From PALSA-607 sp036501485 (GTDB lineage Bacteria > Actinomycetota > Actinomycetes > Acidothermales > Acidothermaceae), in assembly GCA_036501485.1 (NCBI GenBank), contig DASYAG010000010.1:26256-90255 (forward strand): a stretch of 64,000 bases of DNA, written 5' to 3'. The notes below the pieces were generated by a model. That model was not told where the DNA came from. It saw only the letters and a program-made list of their open reading frames with translations, and searched no databases. Positions 36,992 through 46,205 of this stretch are shown here, piece by piece. Position 1 is the first letter of the stretch; every line of letters begins with the position of its first letter. The position numbers and the translations under genes were made by a program.

Positions 36992-37987
36992 CTACCGGGT
37001 CCGGGCAACCACGAAATCGCACAGTGCCTCAAGGGCACGCTTCGCCGGACCGTCGGGAAGTGGCGCCAGCGTCGATCGCGCGTCGCTTGCCCATCTGTCG
37101 AGGTCAGCGCGGGCAGCCTGGATCGCCGGGTGCGAACGCAGCAGGCCCAAGGTCTCGCGGTGCCGACCAGCATCAGTCAAGTCACCATCGAGCAGTTCAA
37201 GGAGACGGGCGTCTGCCGGGTCGATCGACCGTCGCGCATGCAACACCGGCAACGTGACGACACCTTCGCGCAGGTCAGTGCCCGGCGTCTTGCCGAAGCC
37301 GGTCGCGTCGCTGGTCACGTCGAGCAGGTCGTCGGAAAGCTGAAACGCGACACCGATCCGCTCCCCGTAACGAATCATCACCTCGACCACCGACTCGGGA
37401 GCACCGGCGAACATGGCGCCAAAACGGGCCGACGTCGCGATCAACGAACCTGTCTTGTCGGCCACGACCTGGAGGTAGTACTCGAGCGGGTCCGCGCCGT
37501 CGTTCGGGCCGGTCGTCTCGCGGATCTGACCTTGGACCAGGCGCTCGAACGTGCGGGCCTGGATCCGAACAGCCTCAGGACCGAGATCGGCGAGCAGATC
37601 CGAGGCTCTCGAGAACAGGAAGTCGCCAGTAAGGATCGCGATGGTGTTCGACCATCTGGCGTTCGCACTGATCGTGCCTCGCCGGACAAGGGCTTCGTCC
37701 ATGACGTCGTCGTGGTAAAGCGTCGCAAGGTGGGTCAGTTCGACGACGACCGCAGCTGGCAAGACGCCGGGTGCCGCCGGGTCACCGAACTGTGCCGCGA
37801 GCAACACCAATAACGGTCTGAACCGTTTGCCGCCGGCGACGACGAGGTGCCTCGACGTTTCGGTGACGAACGGATAGTCGCTCTTGACGGCGTCGCGCAA
37901 CAACGCTTCGACCGCGTCGATGCCGACCCGGATCTCCGCCTCCAAGGCGGGATCGGGGACGACAAGACCGAGCGGGCCTTCGCTCAC
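36992..37987 (-). CDS. Polyprenyl diphosphate synthase (long-chain, trans)
   Basis: 331 residues from GTG 37987, chosen because GGAGG lies eight bases upstream; a TTG two codons earlier is too close to it. Both Asp-rich motifs are present: DDVMDEA (first) and DDLLD (second), with KTGSLIATSARFGAM and GGKRFRPLLVLLAAQFGD. The absence of a bulky aromatic just before the first motif (THLATLYHDD) suits a long product. The enzyme adds isopentenyl units to make the C40-C50 tail for menaquinone, like GrcC or HepT. It lies 71 bp downstream of nuoN, close to the quinone genes, which supports a menaquinone role. Exact chain length cannot be read. Confidence 0.9.
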   Translation of the reverse strand: MSEGPLGLVVPDPALEAEIRVGIDAVEALLRDAVKSDYPFVTETSRHLVVAGGKRFRPLLVLLAAQFGDPAAPGVLPAAVVVELTHLATLYHDDVMDEALVRRGTISANARWSNTIAILTGDFLFSRASDLLADLGPEAVRIQARTFERLVQGQIRETTGPNDGADPLEYYLQVVADKTGSLIATSARFGAMFAGAPESVVEVMIRYGERIGVAFQLSDDLLDVTSDATGFGKTPGTDLREGVVTLPVLHARRSIDPADARLLELLDGDLTDAGRHRETLGLLRSHPAIQAARADLDRWASDARSTLAPLPDGPAKRALEALCDFVVARTR

Positions 37988-38058
37988 GACCAATACCTCC
38001 TAGCGGTTCGAGGCGGGCCGAGAAAAGAAGCCCCGCCGCGAAGCCGCCCGTCTCACTG

Positions 38059-39681
38059 CTACTTGAGGAACAGCCCCGCCTTACCGGCGAGGTTGAGCAG
38101 TGGCTGCGGAACCACACCAAGCACCACGGTAACCGCAAGCCCGAGCCCAATGGCAGTCGAGGTGAAGAACTGGGGCAGGACGACGGTCGGACCGTCGGGG
38201 AGAGGCTCCTGGAAGAACATCAGCACGATGATGCGGACGTAGTAGTAGGCCGTGATGGCACTGGCCACGACTCCAACGACCACCAGCGGCCACGCGCCGC
38301 CCTCGCCCGCGGCCTTGAACACGGCCACCTTCGCCCACAGGCCACTCGTACCTGGCAACCCGGCCAGCGCCAGCAAGAAGAACGCGAAGATGCCGGCGAC
38401 CAAGGGTGACCGGCGGCCAAGACCGACCCATCGCGACAGATGGTTCGCCTCGCCGTCCCCGTCGCGGACCAGCATCACGACCGCGAACGACCCGATCGTC
38501 ATGAACCCGTAGGCGACCAGGTAGAACATCACGCCGGACATGCTGTCGCGTGCGCTGGCGGGCGCGAGTGCGGCAACCGCAGTCAGAATGAAACCGGCGT
38601 GCGCGATGGAGGAGTACGCGAGCAGGCGTTTCACATCGGTCTGGGTGACACCGACGATCGCACCGACCGACATCGTGAGGATCGCAATGACCCACATGAC
38701 GGGCCGCCAGTCCCAGCTCAGCCCACCGAACGCGACGAAGAACACGCGTAACAAGGCGCCGAACGCGGCAATCTTCGTGCCCGCGGCCATAAACGCGGTG
38801 ATTGAAGTCGGCGCACCTTGATAGACGTCGGGGGTCCACCAGTGGAAGGGCGCACCGGAAAGCTTGAACAGCAAGGCAATTCCGATCAGCGCGACGCCGA
38901 GCAAGATCAGCGACTCTCCCCTGCTCGAGGAGGTGAGCGCATCAGCGATGCCGGAGAACTGCACCGTGTCGGCGAAGCCGTAAACCATCGCGATCCCGTA
39001 GACGAAGAACGCTGACGAGAACGCGCCGAGCAAGAAGTACTTGACCGCCGCCTCCTGCGAAAGGAGCCGACGCCGGCGGGCCATACCGACGAGCAGGTAG
39101 AGCGGCAACGAGAGAACTTCGAGCGCGACGAACATCGTGATGAGGTCGTCGGCCGAGGAGAACAACAACATGCCGGCCACCGCGAACATCGCGAGTGGGA
39201 ACACCTCGGTGTGGGTGAACCCAGCGCGCACACTCGCCCGCTCGTCAGCCGAACCAGGAATATCGGCCGCTTGCGCAACGAAGTCGCCGGCGTCGTCAAA
39301 CGAGCGGTCAGCGATCAGCAGCAGGCCACCGATCGAGACCGCGAGAATCGTGCCCTGAATGAACAGCGCCGGGCCATCGATTGCCACCGCGCCTTCAACG
39401 ACGATCTTGCGGATGCTCGCGTTGAGCACGACGGCCACAAATGCGGCCACCAAGCCAGCCAGGGCCAGCGTCGTCTGCGCGAATGCCCGCGTCCGTCGAG
39501 GCAGGAACGCTTCGAACAGGACGCCGACCATGGCCGCACCGAACACGATCAGCATCGGCGCGAGCGCCTTGTACTCGATGCTCGGTGAATGGATAGCGAG
39601 CGGATCCGGGACCGACGCCGCAGGTTGGAGCCCGGACGTCAGATGCGAGACCGCCAGCTGCGAGAAGAGGGCGGCGCTCAC
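38059..39681 (-). CDS. nuoN: NADH-quinone oxidoreductase subunit N
   Basis: 540 residues from GTG 39681; GTGA overlaps the nuoM stop. An open frame extending upstream is not used. NuoN is one of three antiporter-like proton-pumping subunits, with about 14 spans. It has the family core ADDLITMFVALEVLSLPLYL with the key Glu, LLSQEAAVKYFLLGAFSSA with the key Lys, and LLAYSSIAHAGFILTAVAAL. It is the last gene of the nuo operon. Confidence 0.95.
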   Translation of the reverse strand: MSAALFSQLAVSHLTSGLQPAASVPDPLAIHSPSIEYKALAPMLIVFGAAMVGVLFEAFLPRRTRAFAQTTLALAGLVAAFVAVVLNASIRKIVVEGAVAIDGPALFIQGTILAVSIGGLLLIADRSFDDAGDFVAQAADIPGSADERASVRAGFTHTEVFPLAMFAVAGMLLFSSADDLITMFVALEVLSLPLYLLVGMARRRRLLSQEAAVKYFLLGAFSSAFFVYGIAMVYGFADTVQFSGIADALTSSSRGESLILLGVALIGIALLFKLSGAPFHWWTPDVYQGAPTSITAFMAAGTKIAAFGALLRVFFVAFGGLSWDWRPVMWVIAILTMSVGAIVGVTQTDVKRLLAYSSIAHAGFILTAVAALAPASARDSMSGVMFYLVAYGFMTIGSFAVVMLVRDGDGEANHLSRWVGLGRRSPLVAGIFAFFLLALAGLPGTSGLWAKVAVFKAAGEGGAWPLVVVGVVASAITAYYYVRIIVLMFFQEPLPDGPTVVLPQFFTSTAIGLGLAVTVVLGVVPQPLLNLAGKAGLFLK

Positions 39682-41225
39682 CCTGAGCCTCCGGATGTAG
39701 ATGCCGGCGGTGTTGCCGCGACGGCGGCGACCGGTACGGGAGGCACCGGGTCGGTGTTGCCGGTCTGATGCAACGTCGCGCTGACCGCCGGGTTGATCAC
39801 GTCGAGAATCGGCCGCGGATAGAACCCGAGCACGACGATGATCGCTACCACCGGAGCAATAACCCACTTCTCCCGAAGCGACAGGTCATGGCTGCCCTCG
39901 ATGGCTGGTGAGACCGGGCCCGTCATCGTGCGCTGGTAAAGGATCAGCATGTACAGCGCGGCCAGCACGATGCCGAAGGTGCCGAAGGTGGCGGCCACCT
40001 TGTAGCGGGTGAAGGTGCCGATGAGTACCAGGAACTCGCTGACGAAAGTGCTAAGGCCCGGTAGGGCGAGGCCGGACAGGCACGCGACAAGGAACGTGCC
40101 AGCAAGGATGGGCGTGACCTTCTGCATCCCACCGAAGTCGTTGATCCCGCGCGACTTGCGACGCGAAATCATGAAGCCGACGACGAGCAGCAGGGCGCCT
40201 GTCGAGAACCCGTGGTTGACCATGTACAGCGTCGCGCCGGTCTGCCCCTGACTGGTGAACGCGAAGATTCCGAGCGTGATCAAGCCGAAGTGCGAAACCG
40301 ACACGTAGGCCAGCAGTCGCAGGATGTCTTTTTGCCCGATGGCTTGTAAGGCGCCATACAGCACCCCGATGACCGCGAGGGTCAACACCATCGGCGTGAA
40401 CGTGTGTGACGCACGTGGGAACAGATCGAGGCAGTAGCGCAGGAAGCCGAAGGTGCCGACCTTGTCGAGGACGCCGACCAGCAACACCGTGCCGCCGACC
40501 GGTGACTCGGCCGCCGCGTCGGGAAGCCACGTGTGGAATGGCCACAGGGGTGCCTTCACGGCGAACGCGACGAAGAAACCGAGGAACAGCCACCGCTCGT
40601 CGTTGACGCCCAGGTGCATGTGCTGCAACGAGGAGTACAGGAAGGTGTGGCCGCCGAAGACGTAGAGCCCGATCACGGCGGCCAGCATCAGGAGCCCGCC
40701 GAACAGGCTGTACAGCAAGAACTTCAGCGCAGCGTAGGAAGAACGCGGCGTGCCGGCGCTGCCGATGATGAAGTACATCGGGATGAGCATCGCTTCGAAG
40801 AACACGTAAAACAGGAAGACGTCGGTGGCGGCAAACACCCCGATGAGCAGCGTCTCCATCGACACGAGCAGCCCGAGGTAGGTCTTCACGCTGCGTTTCG
40901 TGGTCTCGCATTCGTGCCACGACGCGAGGATGACGACGGGCCACAGGACGGCGGTCATCAAGATGAGCACCAGCGCGATGCCGTCGATGCCGACCGCATA
41001 GTGGATGCCGAACGCGGGGATCCAGCTGGTGCTCTGATTGAACTGGAAGCGGTCGCCGTGCGGCGCGAACTGGGTGGCCATCGCGATCGTCATCGCGAGC
41101 GTCACCAGCGAGACGCCAAGAGCAACCTTCTTCAGGAGCGCCACGTTGCTGGCCGGCATCGCCGCGACCACGCCCGCGCCGACGAGCGGGATGACGCCGA
41201 TCACCGTAAGCCAGGGGAAACTCAT
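39678..41225 (-). CDS. nuoM: NADH-quinone oxidoreductase subunit M
   Basis: 515 residues, about 14 spans. Proton-pumping antiporter-like subunit; FLFYVFFEAMLIPMYFIIG carries the conserved Glu, KFLLYSLFGGLLMLAAV the Lys, and RLLAYVSVSHFGLITLGIF and HGFSTGALLLVVG the later channel residues. It overlaps nuoN by 4 bp and follows nuoL by 6 bp. Residues beyond 485 form a Pro/Val/Thr-rich tail. Confidence 0.96.
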   Translation of the reverse strand: MSFPWLTVIGVIPLVGAGVVAAMPASNVALLKKVALGVSLVTLAMTIAMATQFAPHGDRFQFNQSTSWIPAFGIHYAVGIDGIALVLILMTAVLWPVVILASWHECETTKRSVKTYLGLLVSMETLLIGVFAATDVFLFYVFFEAMLIPMYFIIGSAGTPRSSYAALKFLLYSLFGGLLMLAAVIGLYVFGGHTFLYSSLQHMHLGVNDERWLFLGFFVAFAVKAPLWPFHTWLPDAAAESPVGGTVLLVGVLDKVGTFGFLRYCLDLFPRASHTFTPMVLTLAVIGVLYGALQAIGQKDILRLLAYVSVSHFGLITLGIFAFTSQGQTGATLYMVNHGFSTGALLLVVGFMISRRKSRGINDFGGMQKVTPILAGTFLVACLSGLALPGLSTFVSEFLVLIGTFTRYKVAATFGTFGIVLAALYMLILYQRTMTGPVSPAIEGSHDLSLREKWVIAPVVAIIVVLGFYPRPILDVINPAVSATLHQTGNTDPVPPVPVAAVAATPPASTSGGSG

Positions 41226-41231
41226 CGCGAC

Positions 41232-43151
41232 TCAGCCCCTGACCAGTAAGAGAGCAGCCAGCACGAGCACCACGCCGCCGAACATCGACAGCGCGTAGGA
41301 CCGTACGAACCCGGTTTGAAAACGACGGAAGCGACTCGATGTCCCGCCGACGAACGCGGCGAAGCCGTTCACGAAACCGTCGATGCCGCGGTTGTCGAAG
41401 TACACCAGCAATCGGGTCAAGTACTGACCAGGACGCATGAAGACGGATTCGTTGAAGGCATCGGCGAGCAAATCATGGCGAGCAGCGACCGTCAGTGGGC
41501 TGCCGACGGGTGCCACGACAGGAACCGGGCGGCGGCCGTACATGTACCAAGCGCCGACAACACCGACCAGGACGACCCCGGCAGTGCCCAAGCCGATCAC
41601 CCCGATCGGCTTGAATGCGATGTCGGCGGGCCGCGGCACCACAACGGCAAGGAACTTCGCGAGCCTGCCGCTGAGGATCAGTGCGTAGCCGCCGCCGACC
41701 GAACCGATGGCGAGGATCCACATCGGCACGACCATGACGCCGGGCGACTCGTGCGGGTGTGCGTCGTCGGCCCACCGCTTCTCACCGAAGAACGTCATCA
41801 ACATCACGCGCGTCATGTAGAAGGCAGTCAGGCCGGCCGCCGCCAGCGCGCACGAACCGAAGATCGCACCTGACGTGCCGCCCTTGTGGAACGCAGCCTC
41901 GATGATGGCGTCCTTGGTGAACCAACCGGCTAGTCCGGGGAAGCCGATGATCGCCAGATAGCCGAGCCCGAACGTGATGAACGTGAATGGCATGTACTTT
42001 CGCAGGCCGCCGTAGCGGCGCATATCGACCTCGTCGTTCATGCCATGCATGACCGACCCAGCACCAAGGAACAGGCCCGCCTTGAAGAAACCGTGGGTCA
42101 GCAGGTGGGCAATACCAAACGCATAGCCAGCCGGGCCGAGACCGACCGCCAGCATCATGTAGCCGATCTGGCTCATCGTTGATGCAGCGAGTGCCTTCTT
42201 GATGTCGTCCTTCGCGCAACCCACGATCGCACCGAAAACGAGCGTGACGGTACCGACGATCGCGACCGCCAGCCGCGCGTTTGGCGACACGTCGAAGATG
42301 AAGTTCGATCGCGCGATCAGGTAGACGCCAGCGGTGACCATCGTCGCAGCATGGATCAGCGCAGAGACCGGCGTCGGGCCTTCCATGGCATCGCCAAGCC
42401 ACGACTGCAGCGGCACCTGGGCAGACTTGCCACACGCACCAAGCAGGAGCAGCAGCCCGATGGTCGTCATCGTCGCCTTCGACGCATGCGGTGCTCCGGC
42501 GGCAACGTCGGCGAAGCTGAAGCTGCCGAACGTCGCGAACATCACCATGATGGCGATCGACAGACCGAAGTCGCCGATCCGGTTCACCACGAACGCCTTC
42601 TTTGCGGCGGTCGCCGCCGACGGCTTGTACGACCAGAAGCCGATCAGCAAGTACGAGGCGACGCCGACGCCCTCCCAACCGACGTACAGAGCCACGAAGT
42701 TGTCGCCGAGTACAAGCAACAGCATCGCGGCGACGAAGAAGTTGAGGTAGGCAAAGAAACGCCGGCGCTCGGGATCGTTCGCCATGTAGCCGATTGAGTA
42801 GATATGAATCAGCGAGCCGACACCGGTGATCAGCAGCACGAAGCAGATTGACAGCGGATCGATAAGGAAGTTCGCGTTGGCCTGGAAGCCCGACACCGGC
42901 ACCCAGCTGAAGAGATGATCGTCGATGCGGCGATCGGCACCGCTCTTGCCGATCAAGTCGAAGAACAAGATGACGGCAAGCACGAACGAAGCTAGCGGTG
43001 CGGCGACGCCAAGGTAGTGCCCCCATTTGTTGGTACGCCGCCCACCGATCAGCAAGATGAGCGCGCTGAACAGCGGAATGGCGACCAGCAGCCAGGTACC
43101 CGAGAAGGAACCGCTGGCGGCGGTGAAAGGCGCGGCAGCCTCGAGGGTCAC
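41232..43151 (-). CDS. nuoL: NADH-quinone oxidoreductase subunit L
   Basis: 639 residues from GTG 43151 with GAGGA upstream. The largest antiporter-like subunit, with the lateral helix at the C-terminal end. Visible are YVGWEGVGVASYLLIGFW, KAFVVNRIGDFGLSIAI, GPTPVSALIHAATMVTAGV, ALAASTMSQIGYMMLAVGL and HLLTHGFFKAGLFLGAGSVM. It lies 10 bp after nuoK. Confidence 0.97.
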   Translation of the reverse strand: MTLEAAAPFTAASGSFSGTWLLVAIPLFSALILLIGGRRTNKWGHYLGVAAPLASFVLAVILFFDLIGKSGADRRIDDHLFSWVPVSGFQANANFLIDPLSICFVLLITGVGSLIHIYSIGYMANDPERRRFFAYLNFFVAAMLLLVLGDNFVALYVGWEGVGVASYLLIGFWSYKPSAATAAKKAFVVNRIGDFGLSIAIMVMFATFGSFSFADVAAGAPHASKATMTTIGLLLLLGACGKSAQVPLQSWLGDAMEGPTPVSALIHAATMVTAGVYLIARSNFIFDVSPNARLAVAIVGTVTLVFGAIVGCAKDDIKKALAASTMSQIGYMMLAVGLGPAGYAFGIAHLLTHGFFKAGLFLGAGSVMHGMNDEVDMRRYGGLRKYMPFTFITFGLGYLAIIGFPGLAGWFTKDAIIEAAFHKGGTSGAIFGSCALAAAGLTAFYMTRVMLMTFFGEKRWADDAHPHESPGVMVVPMWILAIGSVGGGYALILSGRLAKFLAVVVPRPADIAFKPIGVIGLGTAGVVLVGVVGAWYMYGRRPVPVVAPVGSPLTVAARHDLLADAFNESVFMRPGQYLTRLLVYFDNRGIDGFVNGFAAFVGGTSSRFRRFQTGFVRSYALSMFGGVVLVLAALLLVRG

Positions 43152-43161
43152 GGAGTCCTCA

Positions 43162-43461
43162 TCAGTACTTCAAGAGACTGGCGTCGTCGACCGAAGCCGA
43201 CCGGCGGGTGCGGTACACGGAGACGATGATCGCAAGCCCGACGACGACCTCGGCGGCGGCCACGACCATGACGAAGAACGCCATGATCTGGCCGTTCAAG
43301 TCACCGTTGATGCGAGAGAACGTGACGAGCGCGAGGTTGCCCGCGTTGAGCATGAGCTCGACGCACATGAACACCACGATCGCGTTGCGGCGAAGCAGAA
43401 CACCGAGCGCCCCGATCGTGAACAGGATCGCTGACAAGTAGAGGTAATAGGTCGGGCTCAT
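43162..43461 (-). CDS. nuoK: NADH-quinone oxidoreductase subunit K
   Basis: 99 residues, three membrane spans. The middle helix has FMCVELMLNAGNLALVTFS with the conserved Glu of the E-channel region, and the third has FFVMVVAAAEVVVGLAIIV with its Glu. The ATG overlaps the nuoJ stop by 4 bp. Confidence 0.97.
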   Translation of the reverse strand: MSPTYYLYLSAILFTIGALGVLLRRNAIVVFMCVELMLNAGNLALVTFSRINGDLNGQIMAFFVMVVAAAEVVVGLAIIVSVYRTRRSASVDDASLLKY

Positions 43462-44282
43462 GGCCGCCTCGTCCTCGACGGCGGGCCGCCGAGCTCCGCC
43501 GGCTGCGGGTTGCGGCCGCGCTCGAGACGCAACTCCTCGACTGCAGGCGGCACGCTCAGCTCCGACGGGCTGCCGTCTGGGAGCAGCGCGGGAGTGTCGA
43601 CCGCGTTGTGCCGTGCGTACACACCCGGCCCCGGCAACGGCGTCGGGTGGGTACCAATCTTGAAGCGGTCGCGCATCTGCTCGCGCTGACCACGCTTGGG
43701 CTCGTGCGGTTCGCGATGCGCCAGGACCATCGCACCGAGAGCGGCGGTAATCAGCAACGCGCTGGTCACCTCGAAAGCGAAGATATAGCGAGTGAAAAGC
43801 AGGCTCGCGATCTCGAAGATGTTGCCTTGCCCAGCGACCGCATTGCCCTGGGCGTCGGGAGGATTGTTGGCCACCGAGAGACCCGCGCTGCTGGTGATCA
43901 CGGCCTGGCGAAGCCCGGCGAACAACAGCAGCAGGAAGCCGAGGCCGGCAGCACTGGCTGCGAGCCGCTGCCCGCGCAGCGTTTCGACCAAGCTCTCGCG
44001 GGTGTCGACCCCGATCAGCATCAGGACGAACAAGAACAGCATCATCACGGCGCCGGTGTAGACGATGACCTGCACGAACGCCAGGAACGGGGCGTCTTGC
44101 GCCGCATAGAACACCGCGAGCGACAACATGACGCCACCGAGCAGGAGCGCGCCGTGCACGGTGTTGCGAGAGAACACCACACCGAGGGCTGCGAGCACCG
44201 ACAGCGGAGCGAAGATCCAGAAGATTGCCGTCTCCGGACCACCGCCGTGCATGCTGTTAGCCGCGAGGATCACCGCAGGCAC
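43458..44282 (-). CDS. nuoJ: NADH-quinone oxidoreductase subunit J
   Basis: 274 residues from GTG 44282, overlapping the nuoI stop by one base. Five spans in the first 190 residues: NTVHGALLLGGVMLSLAVFY, then DAPFLAFVQVIVYTGAVMML with the pi-bulge helix of TM3. The last 75 residues (from HREPHEPKRGQREQMRD) are a hydrophilic, Pro-rich tail ending in Arg/Pro, longer than in Escherichia coli but usual in Actinobacteria. Confidence 0.95.
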   Translation of the reverse strand: MPAVILAANSMHGGGPETAIFWIFAPLSVLAALGVVFSRNTVHGALLLGGVMLSLAVFYAAQDAPFLAFVQVIVYTGAVMMLFLFVLMLIGVDTRESLVETLRGQRLAASAAGLGFLLLLFAGLRQAVITSSAGLSVANNPPDAQGNAVAGQGNIFEIASLLFTRYIFAFEVTSALLITAALGAMVLAHREPHEPKRGQREQMRDRFKIGTHPTPLPGPGVYARHNAVDTPALLPDGSPSELSVPPAVEELRLERGRNPQPAELGGPPSRTRRP

Positions 44283-44827
44283 TAGCCCTTCACCTCCTCG
44301 GTGTCGCCATCACCGATCATCACGTGCGCCGCGGGCGTCCCGCGGTAATAGTCCTTGGCGTCCGCCAAGCGCATCGGATGCGGCGGCAATTCCATACCTG
44401 GCGCCAAGGGTGCGAGCAGCTGCTCCTTGGTGAAGATCAGATCAGCACGGTTGTCGTCTGCCATCTCGAACTCGTTGCTCATGGTCAGCGCCCGCGTCGG
44501 GCACGCCTCGATGCAAAGACCGCACAGGATGCACCGCAAGTAGTTGATCTGGTAGACGCGGCCGTAGCGCTCACCGGGAGAGAAGCGCTCGTCGTCGGTG
44601 TTGTCGGCGCCCTCGACATAGATCGCGTCAGCCGGGCACGCCCACGCACACAGCTCGCAACCGACGCACTTTTCCAAACCGTCGGGATGCCGGTTCAGCA
44701 CGTGCCGCCCGTGAAAGCGCGGCATGGTGACTTTCTTCTGTTCCGGATAAAGCTCGGTGTTCACCGGCTTGAACATGGTGGCGAAGGTGACACCGAAACC
44801 CTTGACTGGGCCGAAGAAACTAGCCAT
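44282..44827 (-). CDS. nuoI: NADH-quinone oxidoreductase subunit I
   Basis: 181 residues from ATG 44827 (MASFFGPVKGFGVTFATMF), overlapping the nuoH end; the longer open frame upstream is inside nuoH. NuoI carries two [4Fe-4S] clusters (N6a, N6b) in CVGCELCAWACP and CILCGLCIEACP. It passes electrons from the NuoG arm to NuoB and quinone. Located between nuoH and nuoJ. Confidence 0.97.
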   Translation of the reverse strand: MASFFGPVKGFGVTFATMFKPVNTELYPEQKKVTMPRFHGRHVLNRHPDGLEKCVGCELCAWACPADAIYVEGADNTDDERFSPGERYGRVYQINYLRCILCGLCIEACPTRALTMSNEFEMADDNRADLIFTKEQLLAPLAPGMELPPHPMRLADAKDYYRGTPAAHVMIGDGDTEEVKG

Positions 44828-46205
44828 CGATGACCTCGCCAGTTCCGCCAGCGTCACTGGGGTCGTCATCGGGATCTTCGGGAGTCTCGGGTGGACGACG
44901 GCCCGCGTCACCGACGCCGCCTGCCAGGATCGGCACCGGACGACGCGACGGCAGATGTTGACCTGGCATCGGCGGCACCGGGAACCCGCCGGCGTACGGA
45001 TCGAATGGCGCAGCCGCGGCAAGTTCTTCTTCCGCTTCGCGTTCTCGCCGCTTCTTCTGATCCGTGCTGTCGTAGATGAAGGAGCCCGCGATCACGAGGA
45101 TCGCGAGGATCACGATGCCCCAGATCAGCTGCTTGTGGTCGAGTACCTTGATCGACGCCTCGGCCATGATCCACAGCAGGTTGGCCGGGATCAGCACCTT
45201 CCAGCCGAGCTTCATGAACTGGTCGTAGCGCAGTCGCGGCAGCGTCCCGCGCAACCAGATGAAGCAGAACAAGACGATGAACAGCTTGATGAAGAACCAC
45301 AGGAGTGGCCACCAACCTGAGTTGGCGCCGTGCCACACCGAGATGACGCCGAACGGCGCCCGCCAACCGCCAAGGAACAGCGTCGTCATGAGCGCCGACA
45401 CCGTGACCATGTTGATGTATTCGGCGAGGAAGAACAGCGCGAACTTCAACGAGGTGTACTCGGTGTGGAACCCGCCGACCAGCTCGCCCTCGGCCTCGGG
45501 CAAGTCGAACGGCGCCCGGTTGGTCTCACCGACCATCGCAATCGCGTAGATGACGAACGAGACCGACGCGGTGAGGCAGAACCAGCGTTGTTGCTGCGCG
45601 GCAACGATTTCGGAGGTCGACAACGACCCGGATTGGATGAAGACGCCGACGAACGAGAGGCCCATCGCGACTTCGTAGCTGATCATCTGGGCCGCCGACC
45701 GCACACCGCCCAGCAGCGGGTAAGTCGAGCCACTTGACCAACCCGCGAGCACGATGCCGTAGATGCCCATCGAACTCATCGCGAGAACGAATAGCACCGC
45801 GACCGGAAGGTCGGTCAGTTGCAGGTTCGTGTGCTGACCGAAAATCGAGACCGTCGGGCCGAACGGAATGACCGCGAACGCCATGAACGCAGGGATCGCG
45901 GAAACGATCGGCGCGATGATGAACACGATCCGGTCGGCCGCACTCGGAATGAGGTCTTCCTTGAGCGCGAGTTTGATGCCGTCAGCGAGCCCCTGCAGGA
46001 GGCCGAACGGGCCGACGCGGTTCGGGCCAAGGCGTTGCTGCATGCGCGCAACCACGCGGCGCTCGGCCCAGATCATGAAGAGCGTCATGACCATCAAGAA
46101 CGCGAACACAACGACGGTCTTCAGGATGATCAGCCAGAAGACATCACGGTGGTCAGGCGACACGAACGCGGTCGAGACCAGCTGTGTCGCTACTGCATGC
46201 GACAT
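44820..46205 (-). CDS. nuoH: NADH-quinone oxidoreductase subunit H
   Basis: 461 residues from ATG 46205, overlapping the nuoG stop. Eight-span subunit lining the quinone channel: RMQQRLGPNRVGPFGLLQGL near the start, AQMISYEVAMGLSFVGV, GETNRAPFDLPEAEGELVGG (shown shortened as NRAPFDLPEAEGELV) and RYDQFMKLGWKVLIP. The last 75 or so residues are hydrophilic, rich in Glu, Pro and Asp, and predicted cytoplasmic; they are absent from shorter homologues. Confidence 0.96.
   Translation of the reverse strand: MSHAVATQLVSTAFVSPDHRDVFWLIILKTVVVFAFLMVMTLFMIWAERRVVARMQQRLGPNRVGPFGLLQGLADGIKLALKEDLIPSAADRIVFIIAPIVSAIPAFMAFAVIPFGPTVSIFGQHTNLQLTDLPVAVLFVLAMSSMGIYGIVLAGWSSGSTYPLLGGVRSAAQMISYEVAMGLSFVGVFIQSGSLSTSEIVAAQQQRWFCLTASVSFVIYAIAMVGETNRAPFDLPEAEGELVGGFHTEYTSLKFALFFLAEYINMVTVSALMTTLFLGGWRAPFGVISVWHGANSGWWPLLWFFIKLFIVLFCFIWLRGTLPRLRYDQFMKLGWKVLIPANLLWIMAEASIKVLDHKQLIWGIVILAILVIAGSFIYDSTDQKKRREREAEEELAAAAPFDPYAGGFPVPPMPGQHLPSRRPVPILAGGVGDAGRRPPETPEDPDDDPSDAGGTGEVIDG

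Noticed and set aside
37988..38058. Terminator after nuoN
   Set aside because: GGCGGG/CCCGCC arms can pair around a 14-base loop, but the stem is short, there is no T-run, and downstream genes are on the same strand, so I did not list it.
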